Assembly: GCA_038373865.1 (NCBI GenBank)
Contig: JAXGGA010000465.1
Coordinates: 161,578 to 225,577, forward strand
Direction: 5' to 3'
DNA from: Uloborus plumipes
Taxonomy: Eukaryota; Arthropoda; Arachnida; Araneae; Uloboridae
DNA: 64,000 bases
In this document: positions 12,561-27,517 of the stretch, in pieces
How positions within the stretch are numbered: position 1 is the first letter of the stretch
Layout of the letters: every line of letters starts with the position of its first letter
Made by a program: the position numbers and the translations under genes
The notes under the pieces: generated by a model
Databases searched by the model: none
Told to the model about the DNA's origin: nothing
The model's input: only the letters and a program-made list of their open reading frames with translations

Positions 12561-15500
12561 AACGAACTTGTATGTAACGGGATGTTTATCAAAGTACATA
12601 AAATTCTAAATCTGCGTACCTTTAACCTTGTCTGAAAAAAAATATGCGAGTAATTTTCACTCAGAATGTATATATCAATGCATTTAATTATTTATTTTAT
12701 TTTAGTAAAATATATTTATATTAACTTTTTAACTGCTTTTTACTGCTTCATAACGTTTTTGTATTTTACTGTACATTAATGTCAATTAAAACTAAAAAAA
12801 TCGGGACAATCGGATCTTCAATGTGGTTAAATTTTAAGCTTGATGCTTTCTTTTGCACTGATCCATACCTCGCGCAGACGATAAAAACATAAACTGAGCA
12901 AAATAAAGGTAATCCTTTAATTTATTTTCATTATAAACAGCCATGCAAGATTTCAGATTGGTATACAGAGTTCGAGCAAACTTCATTAAGTGCTTAATGT
13001 CCCTTTATAATGATGCCAAAATAAAAAAAAAAAAACTTACTTTCTTTTATATAGAAACCGTTTGAAGCTTTTTTTAATCTTCGAAAATGCAAAACCTTCC
13101 GTTCTTTGGGTATCACAGTACACTTTGTCTTGTTTAGAGAAGATCCACTGTAAACTACAGATTTTAATAACAAACACGAACAAACAAGTACACACACACA
13201 CACACATTTTTCCTTTTATACAGACTGTTCAGAGGAACAATACTGGAAGTATAATGAACAAATATTTCCTTTTTAAAAGATAAAATGTTAAATTCAGCAA
13301 AATAACATTCTATATGAATATTCATTGTAACAAAACGTTGAAAATCACTGTCAATTTTTAATTTTAGAAGATGAAATTTATGCGCCATTAATTATCGTAG
13401 AAGAGTTAAGTTTTATCAATGTTTTAATTAAAATGTACTTGCCCAAAATTAACAGAAAAAAAACTAAAAAATAATCTTGTGAAATAGCATATGTTTTCCC
13501 CATGCACTAATCGCACGTTTAGCTGCATATACCACCTTAACTTATACGAGTGTAGAGAAATTCCAAAACATTTTTGTAAGATTTTGCGAAGGAATCTTTT
13601 CTGCGGAATGTTTTTATCCCTTTGTTTTCTGGGAAACAGAAATTAAAAACTTTGATTTGTTTACGTAACATTTGTCTGACAGTGCGATGAAGTGGCAGCT
13701 CTTAGTTTTCAACTTTAATGGAGCACAAAAATCATGAAAAATTAGGCTATGTGAAACTCACAACCTTCCTTCATTAATTGCTTAATTTTCTAGAAAAAGT
13801 TACTTTAATCAACTTGATGTTTTTATGGCACTAAAAACGTGTGTATGAGATAGCAACTGGCAATTTTTCACCTACACCAAAAACGAGTTTTTAATCTTGC
13901 ACGTACGATGCAACAGGAACGCAAAAATTCTTTTTTAAATGCCAGAGACGTTGCTTAAAGTAGAATATGTCTTTCTCATTTTGAAAGAATTGCTGGAATC
14001 TCTCTCATAAATTATTACAATGCTTCTTCCTATTAAACATTTTTCACATGCTCGAAATTTTATCTGGTTTACCCTATTATATTAAATTTAAATCCTCTTA
14101 TTTAGATGCAAAGAAACTGTGACAAATATCCACTGTAATTTAATTTTTTGAGATGAGTTTCATTTCAAAAAATGTAAAGTGCTTTAAAGATGGCATCTCA
14201 TTTCATTTCTGGCAAATGCATTAATTTAATAAGAACATTTTTCTTTTCTTTGTTTATACTTTCTACAATGCCTAGATTTCAGTCTTATCTTTTGTTTAGC
14301 ATTAAGTAAAAACAAACAGTGTCGTGATGACTTAAAAATTTATACTATTTTGTTATTACAACTGTGTTAGAAAAGTGTTTTACTGCACGTTTAAGCTAGC
14401 ATGTTTCTAATAGAATATTTTAGGAAACTGTAGCATGAATAAATTACTTATAAAATAAGCAATTTTTGTTTTCATCATTTTATTTGTAGAGAGCTACTAT
14501 ATAAACTTATTGAAAATGTCAATAATAGAACATAAATCCAGAGTGCAAGGAATACAATAGAAAAAATTAAAAAACGCAGGCAAGGAAGAATTAGTAAAAA
14601 CATACCTCATGATAAAGCTTCAGTGAAGTATAATAAAGCAAAAATAAACCCAATAAAATGTAAATAAAAACTAGATATGTGACTATTAAAATACAGCCGT
14701 TGCATTAAATGAAACAATATCGCATAGCTTGGCAATCAACTGCTGACAATATTCGGCGAGAATCTTGGGGCACCATCAAATATAGACTAACCAAAGAACT
14801 TTTCTCCGTGAAATGTTAGCATCAATTTTATTCTTTAACACATTCCACATATTTTCCGGAAATAAAGTAAATCAAATTTATTTTGTTTTAATACACACCT
14901 CTGTCTTTCTCTCGTAATTTCATTACATGCCTCTTTGATGCTATATTTATGATGTTTACTTTAACAATTAACTAGGAGTTTATTATATTATTTAGTTATT
15001 TTTATGCGATTGAACTAGTTGACTTTGAGAGAGTTTGATCAGATCCATTTTCGGAAAATATGTTTTGCATTAATACATCTTTTATTGCAATTCCATATGT
15101 TTTTACTTAAATTTGAAGTAAAATATAGTTTCCCGAAAGGTCTGTTTGTTGTTTTTACATCATTTAGGAAAAAAAATAGGATGCAAAACGAATTAATATT
15201 ATTGAGCATGTCATGTTTATATGTCACATTGCACATTTTTCGCTATAGCATTACTAACCACAATCCCGATGTACAGGTATTCCTAATTCTGGTATTTTCT
15301 ATTTTGTAAAATCGTTGTTAGCTAAAGTAAAATACCGGTATTTTTGTTATTAGAAGCACGTAATGAATATTTTTAGTTATATATATTTTAATATAACCTA
15401 TTAGATATTTACTGTCATTATATACATGTTTTTATTTTTTGTTTCGCCCACAAATGAGACGACACGAAAATTAACCTTTTGATGGAAGAAAAAAAAAGGC

Positions 15501-16370
15501 TGCGAAAACTCGAATTAATAAAATGCAATGAATAAGCGCATTGGAAGACGCACAAGAAGGCATTTGTATTACTGGATGAAATGAATGAATCCCAATTTTG
15601 CATTAATGCGCAGCATTAATTTATCTTTTAACTGTTTTCTTTTGCACATTCCACTTGTGGCTTTGCAACAATTAAAAAATTTCATTTTAAATGTAGTAAC
15701 AAACGTATTTTCTATGAATAATGTGTCCTAAATTACAATTGCAGGATTTCTTTGCAGTAATATACTCATCATTATGGATCTGAACAGGAGTGGGAGAGAG
15801 ATCAAGAATTGCACAAATTACATAACATGTAATTAGTATCTCCAATCCTATATTGAATGGATAGCCCCTGGAATCAATTGACTGCAGTAGACTTTTTTTT
15901 AATAGTAAATAGTAGAATGTTCTTGATTAAAAAACTCGAGCATATTCTGTCAATGCCACATAAGTCAAGCTACTCCGCAGTTAGTCGAATCTCGTTTGAG
16001 TCAGCCGTGCTGGAGAACTTGCTTTAGCTTTGTTACGTGAATCATTAGTACTTTGATTTTGACGTTATAGTTTAGCTTGTTTGATATAAATACGTGTTTC
16101 AACTTTGTGGTCACGATGTTTAATGATATTTTCTTAATTACTATGCATGTTTTAATAATTTTCAACTACAACTCAACTACCTACTGCGCATATTTGTGAA
16201 TAAATTTGATGTGTTTTCAAAAAATTGAGTCGTCATTGAAAAACGTTTTAAATAAAGAAAAAAAATTGTCCCAACATATAAATCAATCAATAGTTAAATA
16301 TTTCTTAGCATTTCAAATGTAATCAAGCGCACCGATTGATAAGTCATTTACTGATACGCATTCCCATCTT
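12561..16370. other. AT-rich non-coding stretch, no gene recognised
   Basis: It holds a short (CA)n run at 13190-13206 and many homopolymers. The frame at 15019-15309 has a hydrophobic, low-complexity translation with no recognisable motif and no clear start. Nothing else is supported. Confidence 0.5.
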
Positions 16371-16374
16371 CCAT

Positions 16375-16620
16375 ATCAGCATCGGAATAAGGTGATGTCA
16401 TAAATCAGTTCCTCAAAAAAGAAGAATGGAACTACAAATGCCAGTTAGACTTATTATAAGGAATCCCTGGGATGCGGTCTAGCATTCTTTGACAAAATGA
16501 TATCATTAATACTCGGGACCGTATATAAAGATATGTTATTAGAGATATACATCAAATATCAAAAAGCCTCCAGGTTATGCCCTCAACAGCTCTTGATGAT
16601 GGATGTTGGTATTATTCGGT
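16375..16620 (-). pseudogene. decayed copy of the unrecognised coding-like sequence at 23.8-24.1 kb
   Basis: It aligns in the same orientation with 23850-24085. Shared blocks include CATAAATCAG, TTGACAAAAT, ATCATTAATACTCG and ATATCTAATAAC-type sequence. On the minus strand it can be read as fragments such as YISNNISLY and INDIILSKNA, matching NISNNVALC and INDTILSMSS of the other copy. Frameshifts and in-frame stops show it is dead. Neither copy matches a family I know. Confidence 0.55.
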
Positions 16621-17052
16621 TTCTGCCGTGAATGATTTGTTTTCCACATTGTTAGCGACGCTTTTCGTTAAATGAGTAATCGGGAATAGATTTGTAACGT
16701 TATTGCGAAGACAACGAAGAAAGGCATTCAGGAAGCCATACATAAATAGGCATTATAAAAGCAAGTCATATGAGGCGATATATATAATGACATATTTTAT
16801 GGTATTAAAGCATATATCATATGTATTGAAGAACACTATACTAAGTTCACTAGAATTTATACTTCCAATTTTAAAGAGGGAACATATTTCGATATTTCTG
16901 TCAATATTTTTGAAAAACTCGGAATTATGAGTATTATTTAAAAAAAAAATAAACAATTTTCTTTGAAGGATGGTTAAATTTGGTTAATGTTACAAATTAG
17001 TTACGATATGTATACGACATAAAAACCTTTTTTTCTTATATAGTGCATTGCC

Positions 17053-17985
17053 GCACTGCAAAAAATAAACTGTTGGTTTACTGTATAATACTGGCAGCCA
17101 AAGTTCCAGCTTAAAACTGTTAATAAATTTTATAGCAACTATAAAATTAGCAGTTTATTACTGTAAAATTAGCAATTTTAGGGCCCTGCTCCACATCAGT
17201 AGAAAACGCAACCAAAACCAAAGGCAGAAATCGAAAATCCGGGTACTTTCCATAAGAACACTATTTAACCCTCGTGGGTTCCTTGGGGTCATATGTGACC
17301 CCACTGCAATTTCTGTTTAATATATCTTGTTAATCAATCATTTGTTTTTAATGGCATTTTTTGGCTTTTATTCTTCTAGTTTTCTATTCAAAATAATGCT
17401 ATTATTGTGTTTTATTTTTCCCGAATTGCATTTTGTGCAAACAAGACCCTTGGGGTCACTTTCCCAGATTGTCAAAAAAAAAAAAAAAAGGACGTTGCAA
17501 CTTTTGTCCAAGAGAACTGGACAGAAAATGCTTAGAAAAATATCATAAGTGTTTGAAATTCACTTGAAAAAAATCATGTTTTTTCAAGTCTGTAACAGTT
17601 GTAAATAAATCTACAGTTATTGTAAGTTTTGCTCTAAAATTTTAATTTTTAATGCATAAACACATAAACTAAATTTTACTTTGATTGTGTCTTTTTATTT
17701 TTATTTTTTTAGCATTAAAAAGTGTGTGAACTTAAAAAATGCATGTTATGTTCAATAATCATAATAAATCAATTAAATAAAACATTGGGGTCGTTTATGA
17801 TCCCAAGGGTCTTGAGTGTAACTGAAATGGGAGGAACCCACGAGGGTTAATCCATTGTACGTTTCGGCTTTACGTCAAAGTGTGGCTCGGCCGCTGCAGT
17901 TTATTTCTGTGCATTTTACGCTTTTAAACAGGAACCTCGGCTGCCAGTATTATACTGTAAAAACAAGTTTATTATGTTGCAGTGC
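17053..17985. mobile_element. inverted-repeat DNA element (MITE-like), split by a nested MITE
   Basis: The two ends form a ~47 bp inverted repeat. The left end starts GCACTGCAAAAAATAAACTG and runs to CTGGCAGCC at 17099. The right end mirrors it, starting GGCTGCCAG at 17939 and finishing TTGCAGTGC at 17985. Without the insertion at 17269-17846 the element is about 350 bp and has no coding capacity. No clear target duplication could be read, so the superfamily is unassigned. Confidence 0.7.
17265..17850. mobile_element. piggyBac-type MITE with TTAA target duplication
   Basis: The element is bounded by TTAA (17265-17268 and 17847-17850). Its ends are CCCTCGTGGGTTCCT on the left and the exact inverse on the right. 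A TTAA duplication with CCC...GGG ends is the signature of piggyBac mobilisation. The ~578 bp body has no transposase. A palindrome GGGGTCATATGTGACCCC sits just inside the left end, and related GGTC/GATCCCAAGG sequence lies inside the right end. It is nested within the inverted-repeat element at 17053-17985, so it is the younger of the two. Confidence 0.85.
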
Positions 17986-20825
17986 AGGCACATTTTAAAT
18001 ATTGAATTGCATTTGGCAAAGCAATAAGTTGAATTAAAACAGTAATGGCCCAGAATTTTAAGCAATTCGGTCAGTAAAAGATAGTAAATTTCCTTCAATA
18101 TACACCTCACAGGAACTTTTAATATCTGAAATTCTATCCGACTTTTGTGACAGGAATTTCATAAAATTTAAACAATGTGAGAAATCACGCAACATGATTA
18201 AATCCGTACGCACTCAAACGCTTAGCAGGTAGGAGGATTAACACGTAAATGTGACACAAATTATCCTACTGTCTCGCTCCAAACTGAATATTTAACCAGA
18301 TGAATGGAAATCTAGATACTTAAACCTATGATCTTTCATCTCATTGTCATCCAAGCTTGTGGTTATAATTAGGTATTATCTTCGTTCGACTTCACCCTTA
18401 TATCATTAATACCTTGTTAGTATAATTAGAAGCTTTCTCTTATGCAAGATATGGTGGGTGATGTAGTAAGAATTTCCTTAGTAAAAAACAGTTATTATAA
18501 TTTCCTTTAGGATAATGCATAATGCGAAATTATGCTAACTTATCTACATTAAAATAATATTTGACAATAATGCAGAGCATTTATGGCAACCTCGTATTAT
18601 TTTATATTATTTTGCCCTAAATGTAGAAAATCGGACTTGACTGATTGAATTATATTAATTTAGCTTTTAACACTGGCTGTTTTTATTGTATGCTCTTAGA
18701 TTTTGCGGATAACTATGTTGGTTAATTATCCTTGAAAAGAAAAAAAAATTTAAACTTTGGTTATTTTTCCATTCCCTTCAAAATTTAATTAAAACAACTA
18801 TTTGTGTAGCACTACGAATTGTTTATGTAGAAATTATTTCTAGTGCTTAAAAGAACTATCAATTCATGGATACTATAAACGGAGTTACGTGTTTTTTGTC
18901 TATATTTTATATGTTTCATCTTATTTTTATGAGGCCAGTAAATTTTGCTTTTGTAATGTAATTTCAGTCACTAATTGCTCAATCCGTTTGTAGGAGTATG
19001 ACAGTTTTATGCATGTATTTGCTCTTTATTCCAGGAATTTCAAATGATGGCATATAATTGAGGTATATTTGAAAGTAGGGAAGTATTATGTATCAGAATA
19101 TGGAACAATCAACTTAATATAAGAAATTTGTTTAAAGAAATGAGACTATTTCTGCTGAGACTTGTGTAAAATTTCCTCCTGAATAAATATAAACCTCTTT
19201 TTAGCCTATAAGCCAGGGAAGTTCCTTGTACCTAAAATGTGCGGGGAAAAATCATGCAGATTTTATGTAGCAAGAGCCCTGTACACAAACACAGCGACGA
19301 ATACGTGTGAAGATTTTATAGGAAGGTTTTTTAGAACCCGGAAATTTCAAGAAACTAAAACTCCCTAAGACGTTCTGAAAAAACATAGGCCAAGCCACAA
19401 CTTCTCGTTATAGGAACAAAATATTTTTTGAGGACAACATTAGTGACTTTAATTTATAATATATCTTTGGTTTTCAATTCAAATGCATATCCTAAAAGTA
19501 TATTTTGACAGTAACTATCTGTTTTTATCCCCCCTCCCCATCAATATAACCTATTTTGTTTGGAAATATTACAGTTTAAATTGAAAAAAAAAATACTAGA
19601 CTAAAAAATCTATCAAATTGCAATTATATAAGCTTACCAGCTATATTGCCCCCCCCCCCCCAGGTGAGTAAAGCTAGTTTTCAAGTGTATGTAGTTATTA
19701 ATAGTAAATAAATATTAAGTTTAAATGTAAGTGTAGCTTCGATAATACAAGAATTACTTTTTACTTTAAGTTTACTATTCTTTCTTGGAAGTAAAACCAA
19801 ATTGTTACGATTAAAACCAAAAGCTACAATTTGCTATCGTTCTTCCTTAGACTGCCCCCTTTAGGCCGCCATCCCGTATGAGTATCACATATGAGTCATA
19901 AATATTTTTGGTACTACAGAAAACGCAAGTCAATGAAAAGCTTGAAGCAAAGAAAATGCAAAAAATGTTCAACATACGAAGCACGGGTTACGATTTTATC
20001 ATGAAAGCTTTCTCACTTGAAAGTCATGACATTCAATTCTTGACCATGCCATTCACCATGTTTTAAATTCAAACCATATTCAAAAATGTTTTAAATTCGT
20101 TGAAAAACTATTAAAATAAGTCAAAAATGCATGCGGAAATTTATATTCACCAACAACTTTAGTTTATCTCTGGAAAATAAAAGCATTTTCACCCATAATT
20201 GAGATTTCGTTTTGACGTGCATATTTGCACAGTTATTAGCGGAAGCCCCTTGTGTAAGAAACTTGCTAGGGTGGTACTCAACTTCATGTTGCGTGACGCT
20301 GTTTAAACTGCCAACAACTTATTATCTAGCGTTTGATTAATAGTACGCTTTTATGAAACTAACTGTTCTAGGACTACAATAATGCATCATGGGTTCATCT
20401 GTAAGACATATGTTACTCATGTGGAAACGAAGAAAAAATATTTTTAAAAGCTTACCTTATTTTAAACTATCTTCAGTAATAAAAACACAACTTAAAAATA
20501 GCCTTGATTTTTCTGCCCAATGCTTTCATTGTAATTTTCCTGTAAAGATCAACTTTTATATTTCTGACAGTGTAGCCATATTATTCTTACCTGCATAAAA
20601 ACAAAATTTAATACCTACCTGAATTTTAGTTATTCAAAAGGGCCGGTGAAATAAGAATTTGAAAAGCATGCACAGCAAAAAAAAAAAAAAAAAAAACAAT
20701 ATATGTATATATGTATGTGTGTATGTGTGTGCGTGTAATTGTTACAACAACTTATCATGCATTTTTTCCAATCACTGCAGCATTGAACCAATCTGAAAAC
20801 AATTCGTGTAGTAATCCAGTAATCA
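17986..20825. other. AT-rich non-coding stretch, no gene recognised
   Basis: It contains a long C run at about 19650-19663, an A run at 20677-20696, and a degenerate TATG/TGTG microsatellite at about 20699-20736. Short frames (17916-18110, 20389-20598) show no recognisable motif. Confidence 0.5.
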
Positions 20826-20829
20826 AGAA

Positions 20830-21000
20830 GCCTTAGTAGCCCAGTGGCTCCAGCGATGACTTTGATACGTTTGAGATGGTGGGTTAGACTCTATTCAAGA
20901 TTGGAATAACGTTTCCTCCTTCGAACTGTAAATTATTTCTCCTCCAACTGTGCTACATGTATCATAAAAATTGATGATGTCTTATGTATCAGGAACTAAA
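20830..21000 (+). mobile_element. probable degenerate tRNA-derived SINE
   Basis: The start resembles a tRNA promoter: an A-box-like TAGCCCAGTGGCT followed about 35 bp later by a B-box-like GGTTAGACTCT. A body ends in AT-rich sequence. No tRNA cloverleaf closes and no target duplication was seen. It differs from the other SINE heads in the window. Confidence 0.4.
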
Positions 21001-22773
21001 AGCTATACCATTTTTTTTAATTCAACGCAGCATCTTGTAAAATGTATAGCCGTGTGCTGAGATATTTACAGCAGTGGTTCAAACTAGCACTTTGTAAAAT
21101 TTACTGCAAAATTAATGACAGATGATTATAACATGATTTATACTTTATATTTTTATATTTTAAACAATTAAACGTTTATTGCACGTAGACAAAATTTACT
21201 GTCTTCATCTATCATCCGGAGTTTTTTCAGAAAATACAGCTTCAAAGAAATTGATTTAAACTTACTTTAATTAAGTTCATATTAGAAAAAAAAACCGAAG
21301 TTAAATATAAGCAATAAAAACGTAAAACCGTACATGAACTAAAACATAAAACTTATAAACCATAAATCATTCTAAAATGTGCATTTTTTCCAGGGCTCTT
21401 AAGTTGTTCTAAGAAAAGTTAACTTACTAAATAACACGCAGAATTGTATTTTAAATTGTAAAAATCATGACAATTTAGTGCAGGAATAAAAACTCCTAAG
21501 TACATTCATTACCAATGAAGACATATTTGGTCAGCGATACCACCCCTCCTCCCACACGCACACCAAAAAAGGATGGGACCAGAGATCGACAAAAACTGCA
21601 AAATTTTAAGAGCCAATGTCTGGAGTCTGAGGGATAGAAAAATTATTTTTTCAAAGTTTATAACAATCTGAAGAGCAATTTGGCATCCGATGCTCCTTGT
21701 TCTCTCCGAAAGAACTAGTCGCCAACTTAATTTTCAATTGCATTCCCCGAATTTTTCGGTTTTGATGATATCGCAAATAACGTTAAATCTGCCACTAATA
21801 AGTCCTAAACTGCTGACTTGCATTTCTCATTTTAGCCTCCTACTATAACTAGCTCGTAATGGTGCTAATTGTACCTTTCAATGCTTTGAAATGTGAGTGG
21901 ATAATGCGTAATTACAACCACAAGCTGCACAGTCTGGGAGAGACATGGCACACGAAGAGATTCAAATGCGTTTGAGTACCCCGTGGTGAAGTGGCTCTAT
22001 GTTTCGTTAGGTAAAAGTAAGATAATTAATGCCGAATGTGTGCACTGATCTTGGTGAAGTTATCGAGTGGAATTAACGTCGTACATATCCGACTCATTTT
22101 CCATTCCTTATTTATTAGTTCTCTGACGATCTTTATTTTGTATAAATGAAAGCAGCAATTAGTGTTTTACATTTAGTATTAAATTTGATCTTAAGTGAGA
22201 AAGTGCGCCTAAACTTCAGCTTAAATAATGGAGAAGAGGATAATTTTATCAAAATGTCTATACGCTGAGGTAGGCATGTTACTACTCTAAAATGTATTAA
22301 AAAAATGACGGGTAGTTTTAGTTTAACCTTCAAGACCTTTATTTTAACAATTGTTTATCCTAAATGAATACTTTCGATTGCTAAAATGCTTAAAAAAAGA
22401 TGCATATTTCAGAGATTTAAGTTTTATATGGACTCTAGACCCTTAAACTTATATGTAGGGAAATCAAGAGCATAAAAAAACAATTCAAATGCAAAAGAGT
22501 TTGACATTAGTACGACCAATATTCAAAAATATGAAACGCAGCATTTTGTGACTTGCATCACTTTGCAACAGCTGTAAATAATACATTTTTTCTTTAGAGG
22601 GGGGGGGATAGTGGCTAGAAATGTTTAAAACTATATGTAAGCATGCAGTGAGCTATTTCAAATTGTACCAGCTTTTGCATCGTGCTTTTTCAGATTATTT
22701 GCATTTATTTTTCAATCGTATTTAGCGCCTACTACATTATTGCCAGCGTGTCGTGACAGTAGCAGGGGCACGC
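21001..22773. other. AT-rich non-coding stretch, no gene recognised
   Basis: No coding frame or paired repeat ends are visible. A G tract lies at about 22599-22607. The segment around 21530-21700 is less AT-rich but matches nothing I recognise. Confidence 0.5.
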
Positions 22774-22933
22774 CCGTCATTTCGGGGCTCATGACCCCCC
22801 CCCCCCTTGACTTTGGGAAATCAATGTATTTAAATGTAAGTATGAGTGGTTTTTGCCATTTTTTGGCAAATTTACATTGTGTATACACCCTTTGCCCCTC
22901 CCCCCTCTGGAAAAATTCGAAATGACGGTCCTG
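22774..22933 (+). mobile_element. C/G-rich MITE, copy 1 of 3
   Basis: This ~160 bp unit recurs at 61077-61240 (same orientation) and 47379-47527 (opposite). Shared core sequence includes GAAATCAATGTATTT, then GTATGAGTGG/ATAAGTGGGC, TTACATTGTGT and CCCTTTGCCCC. The ends are related in inverse, with CGTCATTT at one end and AAATGACG followed by TCCTG at the other. Runs of C occur at about 22795-22807 and again near the other end. There is no coding capacity. Open frames across it are by-products of the C runs. Confidence 0.75.
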
Positions 22934-23790
22934 AGCAAGGGGCTACTTTGAGGGTCTTTACTCTCCGCCATTGTCATATCAATCGAATGTGTACCGTATT
23001 GTCATTCTTTTCTTCCTTTAGCTCCTTTTGAAGGCCATATAGCCCTGTATTATACTACAATAAGAAATAAGTGTGTTACAAAATTTTAGTGTTATTCATT
23101 GTCTATACATGCAGTTAACAGCTTGTCTCTCCGTATGTATATGTCTCATTTTCCAACTGGACCAGTATCTGCAAGAAAAAAAAAATAGTTGACAATAACT
23201 TTTGTGGCAACCCTCGTAGATATATGTATAATAATGTGTTCGTGTGTGTCAGTGTTTGTGTCACATGCAAATATTTAGTTATGAGATCATGACAAGAATC
23301 GTACGTTTCCACATGTCAGAAGTGCAAAGCGGAAATTGTATCTTTAAACCCGTTGAAAAACAAAATCAAAAAGGGCTCTACTTCTACACCCCGAACAAAT
23401 GAAAAACATAATTTTAATGCACCTAAGTGCTTGAAATATTTCATCTTTTTTTAAATGCTTCAGGAGTAAATAATTATTTTATGGGTAACCGATCGTAGCA
23501 CTCTTTCACAAGGTGCTTCAAAAGAAGCATCAGAAGTTTCTGCATAATCTGAAAAACAAACAGCATAAAAAAAAAATTAACAAGAAATAATTTGCAAAAA
23601 AACTTACAGGCAAGATATGAAAATTCCTTTAATCTTAAATCAGTATGTTTTAAAAGAACCGCCGCAAACAATACAATCCCGATATTCAAATATAATCCCC
23701 AAATGTTATCATAATTTTTAATTAAAAGCACAGGCATTTTTGTTTTAGAAACATCTGCGTTGAATGAAGAGATAAATCTTAGCTGTAAAC
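22934..23790. other. AT-rich non-coding stretch, no gene recognised
   Basis: Short frames on both strands (23115-23312, 23474-23737) are low in complexity and carry no motif I recognise. No repeat structure is seen. Confidence 0.45.
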
Positions 23791-23791
23791 A

Positions 23792-24067
23792 TCAAATAAC
23801 GAAAGACTTGATCACATTGTCACCCGCTCGCTTACCCATGACGTCATTTAAGGTAACAGATGTATGATCAAGAAAAGTAGCATCATAAATCAGTGGCCCA
23901 GAAAGAGGAACTGTGAGGAAAATGTCAGTTTCCTTGGGACTCAGACCAGAACTCATTGACAAAATAGTATCATTAATACTCGCAACACATAAGGCAACGT
24001 TATTAGATATATTTATCAAACATCCAAAAACATCGAGCCTTTGTCTTATACTCATGGTTTTGATCAA
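23792..24067 (-). CDS. unrecognised coding-like open frame (88-91 codons)
   Basis: The minus-strand frame reads without interruption from about 24067 to a TGA at 23792-23794; the first ATG is at 24055. Its translation has balanced composition, unlike the random frames nearby. It includes LDVFGCLINISNNVALC, ASINDTILSMSSGLSPKET, FLTVPLSGPLIYDATFLDH and SVTLNDVMGKRAGDN. There is no signal peptide, transmembrane segment or Cys/His pattern. A decayed second copy lies at 16375-16620, so this may be a fragment of a repeated gene, either an unknown mobile element or a retrocopied exon. I do not recognise the family. The upstream frame is closed, so it is either a 3' exon or a truncated relic. Confidence 0.4.
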   Translation of the reverse strand: MIKTMSIRQRLDVFGCLINISNNVALCVASINDTILSMSSGLSPKETDIFLTVPLSGPLIYDATFLDHTSVTLNDVMGKRAGDNVIKSFVI

Positions 24068-24214
24068 TAACAGTATTGTTCACTTTATGGTGATAGATAT
24101 TCATTTCAATAGGAATAAAATAACTGTTGTGTTAACGAGAGAAAACAGAAAAGATGGGATGGATAGATTTCATCCGAGTGCATAATGGCTGAGAGATTTA
24201 ACCATTAATTATGT

Positions 24215-26845
<2,631 letters not shown>

Positions 26846-26848
26846 AAT

Positions 26849-27472
26849 ACTAGCTACTTGGCCCGGCTTTGCACGGGATCTAAGGAAAAATGTCATGTCA
26901 AGTGACGCATGTGTCTAAAAGTCCCGATTATATTAAAGACGACATTTTGCGCAGTACGAAAAATGAATCAATCGCCAAGAAATTTTTCAATTCCCGCTAT
27001 AGGAAGAGCAAAAGCAAGAATTTTATTGGTTTATGTTCAAGAAAAAAATGGCAACACCTTTGTGTTATCAATAATTTATTTCAAGGTTGTTTAATTTCTT
27101 TCACGCTCGTGTAGACGATTTTTATAAATCCAATTTAAAATGGATATTTCCAAATTCAAAAACGCCCGTATCTTTTTTCATTGTGGAGATAGCGATTAGT
27201 GGTTTTGGAAACCTTCGATGGAAACTTTCCTAACAGGAATTTTTTGCGTTCTTTCGAATGAGACCAAGATCGAGAAGATCCGATAAGTATTTCGCTAGAT
27301 AGAGCCATTTTTGAAGTAGAAAGAGCCATTTTTAAGTCCTTTTTCGAAATTCGAACGGATCGGTACTTTTTTCCCGCTCAAAAACCACCCTATAATCCTT
27401 TCTGGGTTTCTAAGTATCTCCCTGCCAAATTTTGTCCAGATCCGACGTAAACTGTGGATTTGTATAAGGTAT

Positions 27473-27517
<45 letters not shown>
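26849..27517 (+). mobile_element. dispersed repeat with CTAG/GGCTTTGC head and microsatellite tail
   Basis: It starts ATACTAGCTACTTGGCCCGG followed by CTTTGCACGGG, the same type of head as at 37272. It ends AAATTTTGTCCAGATCCGAC...GGATTTGTATAAGG immediately before a (CA)n(TA)n tract (27471-27517). A fixed head and a 3' simple-sequence tail suggest a retroposed element, but I cannot assign a clade. Fragments of frame (26890-27114) have no motif I recognise. Confidence 0.55.

Noticed and set aside
15019..15309. Plus-strand frame of 96 codons
   Set aside because: Phe/Leu/Ile-rich as expected from AT-rich DNA; no ATG-anchored start and no family resemblance.
21075..21095. hAT-like start CAGTGGTTCAAAC
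   Set aside because: No matching inverse terminus or 8 bp duplication was found downstream.
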